This document shows positions 34,791 through 44,290 of a stretch of DNA of 64,000 bases, piece by piece. Every line of letters begins with the position of its first letter. Position 1 is the first letter of the stretch. The position numbers were made by a program, and so were the translations under genes. The notes below the pieces were generated by a model. The model ran no database searches and was not told the DNA's origin. It was given only the letters and a program-made list of their open reading frames with translations. Source of the DNA: Clostridium_AD sp937920395. Lineage in GTDB: Bacteria; Bacillota; Clostridia; Clostridiales; Clostridiaceae. Location: contig DAVZGP010000013.1 of the NCBI GenBank assembly GCA_052274345.1, positions 8,924 through 72,923 of the forward strand. The letters are read 5' to 3'.

Positions 34791-36629
34791 CTACTCTTTT
34801 ATTATATATGGCACAGTAAGAACTGCCACATTTCTATTTTTATATAATTGACTTTTTATAAAATACCCTGTTTGGTTATGAAGTAAATTATGCCACCATC
34901 TAGTTATAACAAATTGTGTTAACACTACTGTCACAGTTTCTCCATGTTTTGAAGAACGTTCTTCAGATTGTATAAAATTCATTAATGGTTCCATTACGTC
35001 CCTATATGAGGAATGCTCTATTATTAATGGGATTCCCGGATTATACTCTTTCCATTTTCTTTTTAGTTTTTGAGTGATTTCTGGATCAGTTGATACATGA
35101 AAAGCAACCACATTTTGTGATAAACATCTAGCACAGTTTAATGCCTTTAGGAATGATTTATTTAATGTGCCTAAAAGAATTATTACATGTTGATCATTGT
35201 TTGTTATTGCCCCCACTTTGGGTCTTAGATCATTTGTTAATCTTATTTGCTCTACTACATGGGTATAATGATTCTTAATTTTTAACATAAAATAGACAAG
35301 CAAAGGCAATATAATACAAACTATCCAAGCTCCATCCATAAACTTTGTAATACCTATAAGTATTACAGTAATAAAAGTTACAATAGCACCAAATCCATTT
35401 ACAGCCGCCTTAAATTTCCAACCAACTGTTTTATCCCTTTTCCATTTTAAAAACATTCCTACCTGGGAAAGTGTAAAAGATATAAATACACCGATTGCAT
35501 ATAATGGTAAAAGTGCATGAGTATCGCCTTGAAATACAATAATTAATATAGCGGAAGCTACAGCTAGTACTATTATTCCATTTGAAAAACTTAATCTTTT
35601 TCCTCTTTGAGAAAATTGCCTTGGAGCATACCCATCATTCCCCATTAATGAAAGTAATAATGGCAGACCTGCATAAGATGTGTTTGCAGCCATTATTAAA
35701 ATAACTGCAGTGATTACTTGAATAAAGTAAAACATAATATTTTTCCCAAAAACTTGTTGAGTAATTTGAGCAAGCACAGTCATATTACTAACAGGTACTG
35801 CATTATAAATTGTTGCTAGAAAAGATATTCCTATAAAAATAAAAAATACTAACCCTCCTAGTAAAACCAGAACAATTTTCGCATTTTTTTGTGATGGTTC
35901 TTGAAAATTAGGTATACCATTACTTACAGCTTCAACTCCTGTTAAACCACTACATCCTGAAGCAAATGCGCGAAGAAATAGGAATAAAGTAATGTCACCT
36001 ACTTGCTTTGGCATTGAAAATAAAGCTTGTGGCGAATATCCAAAAATATAATGTCTAACAAAACCAGTAACAATAAGCACTACACAAGAACCTATGAATA
36101 TGTATGTTGGAACTCCAAAAAGTTTAGATGATTCCTTCGTTCCTCTTAAATTTCCTATTGTTATAATTAATAACATTAATAGTGCTATAGATACTTTGTA
36201 CTTATACAAAAATGGCATTGCTGATGTTATCGCAGCAGTTCCGGCACTTATACTAACAGCAACTGTAAGTACATACCCTATAGTAAGCGCTGCTCCCGCT
36301 GTAAGCCCTGGGGTTACTCCTAGATTATCTTTTGCAACTATGTATGATCCTCCACCAGATGGGTAGCTATCAATAGTCTGCATGTATGAAAAAACAAGTA
36401 TGAGCAGTAGCAAAACAATACACACTGCAGCATAAAACATATATTTATATGCCATAGAGCCCATAACTCCAATTAACACAATTAAAATTTCCTCACCTGC
36501 ATATGCAACGGAAGAAACAGCATCACTTGATAATATAGGTAATCCCCACAATACGTTTAATTTTTCCCCTTCTAATTCTTCTGTTTTTAATGTTTTACCT
36601 ATTAGTACTTCTCTTATTTTTGAAAACAT
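34791..36629 (-). CDS. kimA: APC family permease, KimA-like potassium transporter
   Basis: The 612-residue protein has about 12 helices and a cytosolic C-terminal domain. Its N-terminal LSSDAVSSVAYAGEEI, the SYPSGGGSYIVAKDNLG block, SGCSGLTGVEAVSNGIP and the C-terminal HSSYRDVMEPLMNFI all match B. subtilis KimA (formerly YdaO), a high-affinity K+ importer controlled by c-di-AMP. I see no ydaO-type c-di-AMP riboswitch in the 370 bp upstream, unlike in B. subtilis. c-di-AMP could still act on the C-terminal domain. Amino-acid transport is an alternative within the APC superfamily. Confidence 0.75.
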   Translation of the reverse strand: MFSKIREVLIGKTLKTEELEGEKLNVLWGLPILSSDAVSSVAYAGEEILIVLIGVMGSMAYKYMFYAAVCIVLLLLILVFSYMQTIDSYPSGGGSYIVAKDNLGVTPGLTAGAALTIGYVLTVAVSISAGTAAITSAMPFLYKYKVSIALLMLLIITIGNLRGTKESSKLFGVPTYIFIGSCVVLIVTGFVRHYIFGYSPQALFSMPKQVGDITLFLFLRAFASGCSGLTGVEAVSNGIPNFQEPSQKNAKIVLVLLGGLVFFIFIGISFLATIYNAVPVSNMTVLAQITQQVFGKNIMFYFIQVITAVILIMAANTSYAGLPLLLSLMGNDGYAPRQFSQRGKRLSFSNGIIVLAVASAILIIVFQGDTHALLPLYAIGVFISFTLSQVGMFLKWKRDKTVGWKFKAAVNGFGAIVTFITVILIGITKFMDGAWIVCIILPLLVYFMLKIKNHYTHVVEQIRLTNDLRPKVGAITNNDQHVIILLGTLNKSFLKALNCARCLSQNVVAFHVSTDPEITQKLKRKWKEYNPGIPLIIEHSSYRDVMEPLMNFIQSEERSSKHGETVTVVLTQFVITRWWHNLLHNQTGYFIKSQLYKNRNVAVLTVPYIIKE

Positions 36630-37001
36630 AATGCACCTCTGTAATCGAATTTATTAATACAATATTGCTCTATTATATATTATTAATTCTAAGATTTCAA
36701 CCTATAATTTCCATATTTATAGCTAAATATAGCCAAATTCATAGCTTTAATGTCGGCTAATTAATGTTATAATTCAAATAGTCATAAATGCTTAATATAT
36801 ATGTATTTAAAGTTGCTTATTAGTCGTTTTCTCATTAACCTATCTATAGCATATAAATAAATTATTATTAAAACATGTGATTTACATTTAATTACTCAAA
36901 AAAAGAATAGAATACATGGTTAACACCCACATACCCTACTCTTAATTACTTATCTAAGTTATTTGCATAATTTTAGTTACATCCCATCATATGGAATTTT
37001 T
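36630..37001. other. Intergenic region upstream of kimA
   Basis: This AT-rich stretch of 372 bp lies between the kimA start and the stop of the siroheme reductase gene. It contains short repeated ATAGC/AGCTAT words around 36716-36755 but no riboswitch, gene or terminator that I can support. Confidence 0.4.
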
Positions 37002-38552
37002 TTATACTATATATTTACTCACAATTTTATTAAATTCATTTATATTTTGTTTCATCCAAGTAGCAAAGTTTTTGCTTGAATTGTCTACAGCACTTGCAAG
37101 TTCAAATAAAAAATTTGGAACTTCCACTTGTTTAATATCACCATAGATTTTACTAAGCTTTGTTCTACCTATTCCAAGTTCCCCACCAAAATGTAATTCA
37201 AATACATTTATAAGTTCATTTTGAATATTTTTCTTTTTACCACGAAACCCAATTGTTCCTATTTCATGTACAGAGCAAGAATTAGTACATCCTGATATAT
37301 GAACAGGAGGAAGTATATCTTTTGTAAAGTTTTTTTCTTTAAAATAACTTAAAATCTCATTTAAAGTGCTCTGACTTTCTAATATTCCCATTTGACATGT
37401 TGGAACTCCAATACAACAAGTTGAATATTCAAGTGAAGTATTTCCTCCCATTCCCACTGTTAAATCAAGTAATGTTTGAGCTTCTTCCCCATTAAGATTT
37501 CTAATATATAATCCTTCTGACATAGTTAGTCTTATTTCTACATCGTCCATATCTTCTATTTTATCTATTATTAGTTTTAAATTCTCTGTTTTTAATTGTC
37601 CTCCCATTGGATGAACATACACACTATATAAACCCATTTGTTTTTGTGAAATTAGTCTTATGTTTTTTACAGAAGTTTCAATGCCAGACTTATCATAAAC
37701 CTTAGTTTCTACCTTAATTTTCAAATTACCTTCAGCCTTAACCTTCTCCAAATAGCTATTGTAACACTTTATGAATTTTTCATCGCCCATTCTTTCTTTA
37801 ATATATCTTATACGGGCCTTTCCCTTGTTTACATAGTCACCTTCATTAATGAAAAGCTCAGTTAATGCTTCAACATGGTATAAAATATCTTCAGGCTTTA
37901 TCAATTGACCACTTGAAACAGATAACCTTGAGTTATTTCCCATTCCACCACCTAAATATACCTTAAAATATTGGATTTCATTTTCAATAACAGCTAAAAA
38001 ACCCAAATCAGTAGCCGTTACATGTGACTCATCCTTGTCGTTACTTGAGAATGCAACCTTGAATTTTCTAGGAAGCTTATATGTATATATCTTATTTAAA
38101 AAATGTTTCCCCACCGCAGTTGCATACGGTGATATATCGAAAACTTCATTTTTTTCTACACCAGATAATGGTGATGCAGAAACATTTCTAGGATAATTGC
38201 CACCTGAACCCCTTATGTACAATTCTTTATTTATTCCTTCCTTCATAATATTACAAACTTCATCTATAGTAATTCCATGTAATTGCATTGCTTGACGAGT
38301 AGTTATATGTATACTTTCTACTTTATATCTATTTGCAAAATCATAAATTAATTTAAGATCCTTTATAGACGCTATTCCTGCCGGCATTCTAAATCTTGCC
38401 ATAAATGTTTTTCCACTACGCTCGGCATATACTCCCATACCACCGGAAGCTCCCTTAAAATCCATCTTACTCAATTCGCCACTTAAAAACTTATTACCAA
38501 GTGCTCTAAACTCTTCAATTTCGGAAAAAAGGATCTCATTTAAATTATTCAT
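37002..38552 (-). CDS. Siroheme/4Fe-4S nitrite or sulfite reductase
   Basis: The 516-residue protein has two ferredoxin-like half domains and two siroheme/4Fe-4S domains. Cluster and siroheme ligands are in STCCIGVPTCQMG (Cx5C) and HISGCTNSCSVHE (Cx3C). Residues THITTRQAMQLHGI-like (SIHITTRQAMQLHG) contact siroheme. It reduces sulfite to sulfide or nitrite to ammonia. The ATG at 38552 has AAAGGA 9 bases upstream, so I prefer it to the longer reading. The divergent LysR gene resembles CysL, which controls sulfite reductase in Bacillus, so sulfite is the more likely substrate. Confidence 0.82.
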   Translation of the reverse strand: MNNLNEILFSEIEEFRALGNKFLSGELSKMDFKGASGGMGVYAERSGKTFMARFRMPAGIASIKDLKLIYDFANRYKVESIHITTRQAMQLHGITIDEVCNIMKEGINKELYIRGSGGNYPRNVSASPLSGVEKNEVFDISPYATAVGKHFLNKIYTYKLPRKFKVAFSSNDKDESHVTATDLGFLAVIENEIQYFKVYLGGGMGNNSRLSVSSGQLIKPEDILYHVEALTELFINEGDYVNKGKARIRYIKERMGDEKFIKCYNSYLEKVKAEGNLKIKVETKVYDKSGIETSVKNIRLISQKQMGLYSVYVHPMGGQLKTENLKLIIDKIEDMDDVEIRLTMSEGLYIRNLNGEEAQTLLDLTVGMGGNTSLEYSTCCIGVPTCQMGILESQSTLNEILSYFKEKNFTKDILPPVHISGCTNSCSVHEIGTIGFRGKKKNIQNELINVFELHFGGELGIGRTKLSKIYGDIKQVEVPNFLFELASAVDNSSKNFATWMKQNINEFNKIVSKYIV

Positions 38553-38611
38553 TTGTATCATTCCTTTCATATTGCAACATCCCTTTAAATATAGTATACT
38601 TGTTTTTAACC

Positions 38612-38646
38612 AATAAGTATAATACATGTTTTCTATAATACTTATT
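38612..38646. promoter_or_regulatory. Divergent LysR operator
   Basis: AATAAGTAT (38612-38620) and ATACTTATT (38638-38646) are a perfect 9-bp inverted repeat in the 122-bp space between the LysR and reductase genes, a typical LysR activation site. Confidence 0.6.
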
Positions 38647-38674
38647 AGTATTTATAATGGATAGGGTGATAATT

Positions 38675-39571
38675 TTGATTGAGGAATTAAAAACTTTTAT
38701 TACTGTTGTCGACAAAAAAAGCTTCACAAAAGCTGCAAATACTATCAACATATCTCAACCAAGTGTTAGTTTACACATTAAACTTCTAGAGAAAAAATTT
38801 AATACAAGATTGATTGAAAGATCAAACAAACAAAGAAATATATTAATTACACAAACTGGAGAAATTTTATACAAAAAAGCTAAACAAATAATCTCTCTAA
38901 TAGATGACACAAAAGATGAACTTGACAATTATCATAATTCCACATCAGGAACCTTAAAAATTGGTGCAAGCATGACTATAGGTGAATTCTTACTTCCCTC
39001 AATACTAGGAGAATTTATTAAAGAGTTTCCAAACATAAAACTAGAAGTCGCTATTGAAAATACCCATAACATTTATGAAAAATTCAAAAACTATGATATT
39101 GATATTGCTTTAACTGAAGGCAGCGTACCTGCACATAACTATACCTCTAAAAATTTCTATAAAGATACAATGGTTATTGTAACTCCAAATTCTTTTACCT
39201 ATGATAAAAATATTGGACTTAAACCCAACTTGTCAAATCAAACTTGGATGCATAGAGAAGAAGGTTCTGGTACTGGTGAGTATCTAAATATTTTTTTAAA
39301 TACAGAAGGTATATCACCAAAAAATTTTATTATACTTGGAAGTAATTATGCAATTAAAGAAGCTGTTAAAAATAATTTAGGTGTGACTTTCATCTCATCT
39401 TTAGTAGTTGCTGATGCTGCTACTAATAATGAGCTTAAAATTATAGCTACTGAGACAAAATACAATAGGTTTTTTTCTTACTTAGTTCATGAGAAAAACT
39501 TATCAAAGATTGCGACATTATTTGTTGAAAAACTAGAAAAGTTCAGCTGTAGAAATATTAAAAACCAATAA
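38675..39571 (+). CDS. LysR family transcriptional regulator (CysL-like)
   Basis: This protein of about 298 residues has an N-terminal winged HTH (FTKAANTINISQPSVSLHIKLLEKKFNTRL, read in parts) and a periplasmic-binding-protein-like effector domain. It is divergent from the siroheme reductase gene. The TTG at 38675 is the probable start: GGGTGAT stands 7 bases upstream and the protein then begins with the usual IEELKTF. The inducing ligand is unknown; a sulfur metabolite or nitrite is probable. Confidence 0.85.
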   Translation: MIEELKTFITVVDKKSFTKAANTINISQPSVSLHIKLLEKKFNTRLIERSNKQRNILITQTGEILYKKAKQIISLIDDTKDELDNYHNSTSGTLKIGASMTIGEFLLPSILGEFIKEFPNIKLEVAIENTHNIYEKFKNYDIDIALTEGSVPAHNYTSKNFYKDTMVIVTPNSFTYDKNIGLKPNLSNQTWMHREEGSGTGEYLNIFLNTEGISPKNFIILGSNYAIKEAVKNNLGVTFISSLVVADAATNNELKIIATETKYNRFFSYLVHEKNLSKIATLFVEKLEKFSCRNIKNQ

Positions 39572-39605
39572 ATCTCGATTAGAGAAATAAAAGGAGCTAA
39601 CTTAA

Positions 39606-41042
39606 ATGAATAAAACTATAATGCAATTTTTTGAATGGAATTTACCACCCGATGGCGGACACTGGAACTTTTTAAAAGACCACAGTAAAACGTTAAGCGA
39701 TGTTGGCATAGACACTCTTTGGCTTCCACCGGCCTATAAAGGTGCAGGAGGTAATAATGATGTAGGCTATGATGTTTACGACTTATATGATCTTGGTGAA
39801 TTTGACCAAAAGGGAACCGTGCGAACTAAACATGGTACAAAAGATGAATATATAAATGCAATAGATGAGGCTCATAAAAACGGCATTAAAATATTAGCAG
39901 ATATAGTTCTTAACCAGAAGGGTGGAGCAGATGAAAGTGAATGGGTAAAAGCAGTTAAAGTTGACCCAAAAGATCGAAATAATAAAATATCTGGTGAATA
40001 TGATATAAAGGCATGGACTAAATTCAACTTCGCTGGAAGAGGTAATAGTTATTCTGACTTTAAGTGGAATTGGGAATGTTTTGATGGTGTAGATTGGGAC
40101 CAGAACAAAAAAGAAAGTGCTATTTTTGAATTCACCGGCCTTGGTAAAGCCTGGGATTCTGAGGTAGATGATGAAAATGGTAACTATGATTTCCTTATGC
40201 TTTCAGATATAGATGTTAGTTCCCCTGCAGTTTACGATGAACTTTTAAAATGGGCATTATGGTATGTTGAAATCGCACACCTTGACGGATTTAGATTAGA
40301 TGCACTAAAACATATAGGATTTGAATTTTTTACAAAGCTGATTAATGAAATAAGAAATATTACAAAGAAAGAGCTTTTTACAGTAGGTGAATATTGGGAC
40401 AATGATATTAACACTTTGAAAAAGTATATCGAAAATACTTCCCATATATTTAATGTTTTCGATGTACCACTTCACTATAATTTTTTAACAGCTGCAAATC
40501 AAAAGGAAAACTATGATTTAAGAAACTTAATGTCAAATACATTAATAAGTTGTTATCCGGAGAACTCAGTAACTTTTGTGGATAATCATGATACCCAACC
40601 TGGACAATCTCTTGAATCTTGGGTAGATAATTCATTTAAACTGCAAGCATATACTTTTATTTTAACAAGGAAAGAGGGTATACCTTGTGTATTCTTCGGA
40701 GATTACTACGGAATGCCAACTAATTCTATACCACCACTAAAAAATGAACTAGATAACTTATTAAGAGCTAGGCGAGATTTTGCATATGGATGGCAGCATG
40801 ATTATTTCGATGATGCACATCTTGTAGGATGGACAAGGGAAAAAGGACTCGCTGCATTAATTTCTAATATAAATAATGGTGGTTCTAAAAAAATGTTTGT
40901 TGGAGAAAATTTATCAGGTAAATCATTTGTAGATATAACTGGCAATGTTTCTGGAGAGATTATAATCGCAGAAGATGGCAATGGTGAATTTACTGTTAAT
41001 GGGAATTCCTATTCAGTTTGGTGCATTATTAAAAAAGATTAA
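39606..41042 (+). CDS. Cytoplasmic alpha-amylase (GH13, liquefying type)
   Basis: The 478-residue enzyme has no signal peptide and so acts inside the cell. It shows the GH13 (beta/alpha)8 barrel with catalytic residues in LDGFRLDALKHIG (Asp nucleophile), FTVGEYWD (Glu acid/base) and FVDNHDTQPGQSLE (Asp). The domain order and start MQFFEWNLPPDGGHWNFL resemble GH13_5 enzymes. It probably hydrolyses maltodextrin or glycogen-like granulose, a clostridial storage polymer. It is transcribed alone and followed by a terminator. Confidence 0.92.
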   Translation: MNKTIMQFFEWNLPPDGGHWNFLKDHSKTLSDVGIDTLWLPPAYKGAGGNNDVGYDVYDLYDLGEFDQKGTVRTKHGTKDEYINAIDEAHKNGIKILADIVLNQKGGADESEWVKAVKVDPKDRNNKISGEYDIKAWTKFNFAGRGNSYSDFKWNWECFDGVDWDQNKKESAIFEFTGLGKAWDSEVDDENGNYDFLMLSDIDVSSPAVYDELLKWALWYVEIAHLDGFRLDALKHIGFEFFTKLINEIRNITKKELFTVGEYWDNDINTLKKYIENTSHIFNVFDVPLHYNFLTAANQKENYDLRNLMSNTLISCYPENSVTFVDNHDTQPGQSLESWVDNSFKLQAYTFILTRKEGIPCVFFGDYYGMPTNSIPPLKNELDNLLRARRDFAYGWQHDYFDDAHLVGWTREKGLAALISNINNGGSKKMFVGENLSGKSFVDITGNVSGEIIIAEDGNGEFTVNGNSYSVWCIIKKD

Positions 41043-41082
41043 TCAGATCCTTAATCGCTGAATAATAAGTAATATATGCCCC

Positions 41083-41110
41083 CAGCCTGTGTTATCACAG
41101 GTTGCTTCTT
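41083..41110 (+). terminator. Terminator after alpha-amylase
   Basis: CAGCCTGTG pairs with CACAGGTTG (one G-U), followed by a CTTCTTTTTTA tract. Confidence 0.8.
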
Positions 41111-41130
41111 TTTTATACCGAATAACAATG

Positions 41131-42354
41131 TTATAATTTGTTAGTTTTAACTACTCTGTTTACATATAAACTAGGAATTACCGCATACATAGCTGCTGCC
41201 TTGACTAACTCGCTCTTTAAAGTTCGCTCATTTGGAGAATGTGCCTCGTCCTCATTACCAGGTCCAAAACCAATACATGGTATATCATATCTACCCATAA
41301 TTGAAGCACCATTTGTAGAAAATGTCCATTTATCAACTAGTGGTTCCTCATTAAATAAAGCTTCATAACCTTCTACTAAAGTTTCACAAACTGGGTGATC
41401 AACATCTAAGCGCCAAGTTGGAAAATAAGCAGCTGTAGGATAAATAACTCCCTTATAAGAAGCTTTCTCATAATCATATATAGAAACTTCAGCCTTCATA
41501 TTTTTAATTGAAGAAAGATTTTTAATTTGATCTAAGGCATAATCATAACTTTCTTTTCCTGTTAACCTTCTATTAATTGATATGGTGCAACTATCCGCCA
41601 CCGCACATCTTGAAGGCGAAGTGAAAAATATTTCAGAAACAGCAAGTGTCCCTCTTCCTAAAAAATTATCGCAGGGCAAAAGCTCATTAAGCTCTTTTAA
41701 TTCGTTTAATATGGGAGCCATTTTATATATAGCATTAACCCCTCTATCTTGTGATGAGCCATTACAACTTGTTCCATGAGTAACTACTCTTATCTCCATA
41801 CGTCCCCTATGTCCTCTATATATATTGCAAGAAGTAGGTTCAGTAATTACAACAAATTCAGGTTCAATTTTATCTTCATTTATCATATATTGCCAGCAAA
41901 GTCCTTCGCACTCCTCTTCTTGGACTGTACCTGTAATTAATAAGGTATAGTCACCATGCATGTCCAATTCTTTAATAATCTTTGCTCCATAAACCATAGA
42001 TGCCATACCGCCCTTTTGATCACTCCCACCACGTCCTATGATTACTTCCATATCTTCATACCCTTTATATGGATCGTACTGCCATAAATCTTTATCCCCA
42101 AGCCCTACTGTATCTACATGTGCATCCATAGCAATAATATGGCTTCCATGACCTATCGACCCTATTATGTTACCCATTTTATCTATTTCTATCTTATCAA
42201 AACCAACCTTTTTCATTTCTTCACTAATTCTTGCTATAATACGTCCTTCATTACAACTCTCACTTGGAATAGCAATCATATCGCGAAGAAACCTTGATAT
42301 GTCACCTTTGTACTCTTCTGCTTTCTGTAATACCCTTTGAAAATCAATGTTCAT
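41131..42354 (-). CDS. M20 family peptidase/deacylase, YgeY-like
   Basis: The 407-residue protein has the M20 metal-site residues: MDAHVDTVG, GGSDQKGG, QEEECEG, ITEPTS and AHSPNE. It resembles YgeY hydrolases, which occur in selenium-linked purine and carbamoyl gene clusters, but no such genes are near. A conserved His of the dimer domain (GTSCHGS in relatives) is Asn here: HGTSCNGSSQDRG. That residue often reaches into the partner subunit's active site, so activity may be altered. It lies downstream of the hydroxyacid dehydrogenase gene, with a strong AT-rich inverted repeat in between. Confidence 0.75.
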   Translation of the reverse strand: MNIDFQRVLQKAEEYKGDISRFLRDMIAIPSESCNEGRIIARISEEMKKVGFDKIEIDKMGNIIGSIGHGSHIIAMDAHVDTVGLGDKDLWQYDPYKGYEDMEVIIGRGGSDQKGGMASMVYGAKIIKELDMHGDYTLLITGTVQEEECEGLCWQYMINEDKIEPEFVVITEPTSCNIYRGHRGRMEIRVVTHGTSCNGSSQDRGVNAIYKMAPILNELKELNELLPCDNFLGRGTLAVSEIFFTSPSRCAVADSCTISINRRLTGKESYDYALDQIKNLSSIKNMKAEVSIYDYEKASYKGVIYPTAAYFPTWRLDVDHPVCETLVEGYEALFNEEPLVDKWTFSTNGASIMGRYDIPCIGFGPGNEDEAHSPNERTLKSELVKAAAMYAVIPSLYVNRVVKTNKL

Positions 42355-42426
42355 TGTAAAGCCTCCTTCAATTTATCTATATTGTAAATAAAAAGTGCCT
42401 CAATTTAAGCTTAACAAATAACAAAA

Positions 42427-42478
42427 GTATATATTTCATAAAATATATTGCTATAAATATATTCTATGAAATATATAC
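42427..42478. repeat. AT-rich inverted repeat, 21 of 22 paired
   Basis: Positions 42427-42448 and 42457-42478 are an inverted repeat with one mismatch around an 8-nt loop, in the leader of the YgeY-like gene. It may be an operator or a cruciform-forming site. It has no T-tract for termination. Confidence 0.6.
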
Positions 42479-42509
42479 CTTCAAAAGAACTAAATATTAT
42501 TAATATTCT

Positions 42510-42555
42510 CAAATAATAAAGCACTTACATTCCCTGCTTTAAATGTAAATGCTTT
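42510..42555 (-). terminator. Terminator after the hydroxyacid dehydrogenase gene
   Basis: AAAGCATTTACATT pairs with AATGTAAGTGCTTT on the minus strand and is followed by ATTATTT. Confidence 0.7.
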
Positions 42556-42565
42556 AATAATAAAA

Positions 42566-43543
42566 CTATTTTAATACATCCGTATTAACACAAGTATCAG
42601 GAATTTCACCATTTAGGACTTTGATAATACTTTTAGCTGCAACTAGTCCCATCTTTGTTCTTGTTTCCATTGTAGCTGAAGAAATACGAGGAACAATTGA
42701 AACATTGTACATATCTAGAAGTTCTGGTTCAATATTGGGTTCATGTTCAAACACGTCAAGTCCCGCTCCCCATATTTCACCATATTTAAGGGCTTTAACC
42801 AATGCTTTTTCGTCAATTACTGGACCACTACATGTATTAACAATAACTGAAGTATTTTTCATCATAGAAAATTCTTTCTCTCCTATATAATGATTGGTGG
42901 AAGGTAAAAGTGGTACATGTAATGATATAAAATCAGATTCGCAAAGCAAATCTTCTTTATCTACATAAATAGCGCCAAGTTCTTTTTCCATTTTATAATT
43001 TCTAACTATATCAGTATATAGTATTTTCATATCAAAGGCCTTAGCTTTCTTTGCGAAGTTAAACCCAATTCTCCCTGCCCCTACAACGCCTAATGTCTTG
43101 CCAGTAATTTCACGTCCGAGAAACATCATAGGATCACAAGACTCATAAGCACCATTTCTTGTGAACTTATCCGCTGCTACGATTCTTCTAGACACAACCA
43201 TGAGAAGTGTCCACGCAAGATCTGCAGTAGCGTCATCTAATACGCAGGGAGTGTTTGTAATTATTATTCCCTGTTTGGTAGCCGTAGCTATATCAATATT
43301 GCTATAACCAACACCGTAATTAGCAAAAATTTTGCATTTATCCCCTGCTGACTCAAGTACCTCTTTATCTATATTATCAGTTAAAAGACATAAAACAGCA
43401 TCCTTACCTTTTACCTGCTCAACAAGTTCTTCTCTTAACAAACCTCTATCAAAAGGATTTATTTCTACATCAAAATACTTTTTTAAAAGTTCAATAGCCT
43501 CATCTGGAATTCTTCTTGTTACGTAAACTCTTTTTTTATCCAT
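42566..43543 (-). CDS. D-isomer 2-hydroxyacid dehydrogenase family, atypical active site
   Basis: The 325-residue protein has the NAD-binding motif GVVGAGRIGFNFAKKAKAFDMKI read in parts and the domain layout of D-2-hydroxyacid dehydrogenases. Of the Arg-Glu-His catalytic set, Glu is kept (GLDVFEHEP), but Arg in the NTARG position is Ser (NTCSGPVID) and the catalytic His in the PHxxSAT position is Arg (IVPRISSAT). It could be a redox-dead or repurposed member. Surrounding residues are well conserved, so it does not look decayed. It is followed by its own terminator and then the YgeY-like gene. Confidence 0.78.
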   Translation of the reverse strand: MDKKRVYVTRRIPDEAIELLKKYFDVEINPFDRGLLREELVEQVKGKDAVLCLLTDNIDKEVLESAGDKCKIFANYGVGYSNIDIATATKQGIIITNTPCVLDDATADLAWTLLMVVSRRIVAADKFTRNGAYESCDPMMFLGREITGKTLGVVGAGRIGFNFAKKAKAFDMKILYTDIVRNYKMEKELGAIYVDKEDLLCESDFISLHVPLLPSTNHYIGEKEFSMMKNTSVIVNTCSGPVIDEKALVKALKYGEIWGAGLDVFEHEPNIEPELLDMYNVSIVPRISSATMETRTKMGLVAAKSIIKVLNGEIPDTCVNTDVLK

Positions 43544-43579
43544 AGCTTTTACCTCCTATAAATACTAACCGCTTTAATT

Positions 43580-44290
43580 TCACAGCCTTTCAAATATAAG
43601 TTCATTTTTAATTTTCCCTATTTCTTTTATAATCTTCATTTTTCTAAAACAATATGTTATTTTCCTTGCCTTCTTTTCAGGAATTTTCAATATTTTTGCC
43701 AAGTTTTTGTTTGTAAAATTTCCTGGTAATTCGTCTGGCAAAAATATAAAGAAATCCTTATCCTCTTTAAAAGTAACTTTCTCAATTACCTCTAAAAGTT
43801 TATGATCTATTATGCTTACACCTTTTCTTCTCCAACTTCCTTTACCATCCTTGCATCTTATCTCTTCTTCTTTAATCATTAAAATTTCCAATATAAAATT
43901 ATCTGATCCCATTAAATCAGGTATCCTAATCAATTCATCAAATAGATCAACTAATTTACCCTTTTTAGGCGACTTTCTTCTACTAATTACTACATTCGAT
44001 TGTTCTTTAGTTACTATATATTTTTCTGTAGCTATAGGATGTACTAACATTACCTTATTATACTTAACTAATTCTCTAAGTTTATTACGAATTGCACTAA
44101 AGTTTTTTGTTTGTATTTCAATTAACGAATCTTCTCTCACTAAATCAATTACATATTTATCTAATTTGACCTCAAATCTATCTCCATCAGTAACATACCA
44201 CTGTTTAATGGCTGAATGCAAAGACTTCTCATTTTTTATATTAATTCCATTTTGCTCGTAAATTAATACTTTCTCTTCTACTTGTCCCAT
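43580..44290 (-). CDS. Conserved protein with possible PD-(D/E)XK-like core
   Basis: The 236-residue protein is not one I can name with certainty; the N-terminal half (YVIDLVREDSLIEIQTKNF and AIRNKLRELVKYNKVMLVHP) follows the D-x(n)-E-x-Q/K pattern and fold order of restriction-like nucleases, close to what is called DUF8091. The C-terminal half (KNLAKILKIPEKKARKITYC) looks like a winged helix. GRRKSP-like basic patches (ISRRKSPKKGK) separate them. No other defence gene is near. GGTAGGA stands before the start. A DNA-related role is inferred only. Confidence 0.5.
   Translation of the reverse strand: MGQVEEKVLIYEQNGINIKNEKSLHSAIKQWYVTDGDRFEVKLDKYVIDLVREDSLIEIQTKNFSAIRNKLRELVKYNKVMLVHPIATEKYIVTKEQSNVVISRRKSPKKGKLVDLFDELIRIPDLMGSDNFILEILMIKEEEIRCKDGKGSWRRKGVSIIDHKLLEVIEKVTFKEDKDFFIFLPDELPGNFTNKNLAKILKIPEKKARKITYCFRKMKIIKEIGKIKNELIFERL

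Noticed and set aside
36630..37001. Possible c-di-AMP (ydaO) riboswitch upstream of kimA
   Set aside because: None of its conserved sequence blocks are visible.
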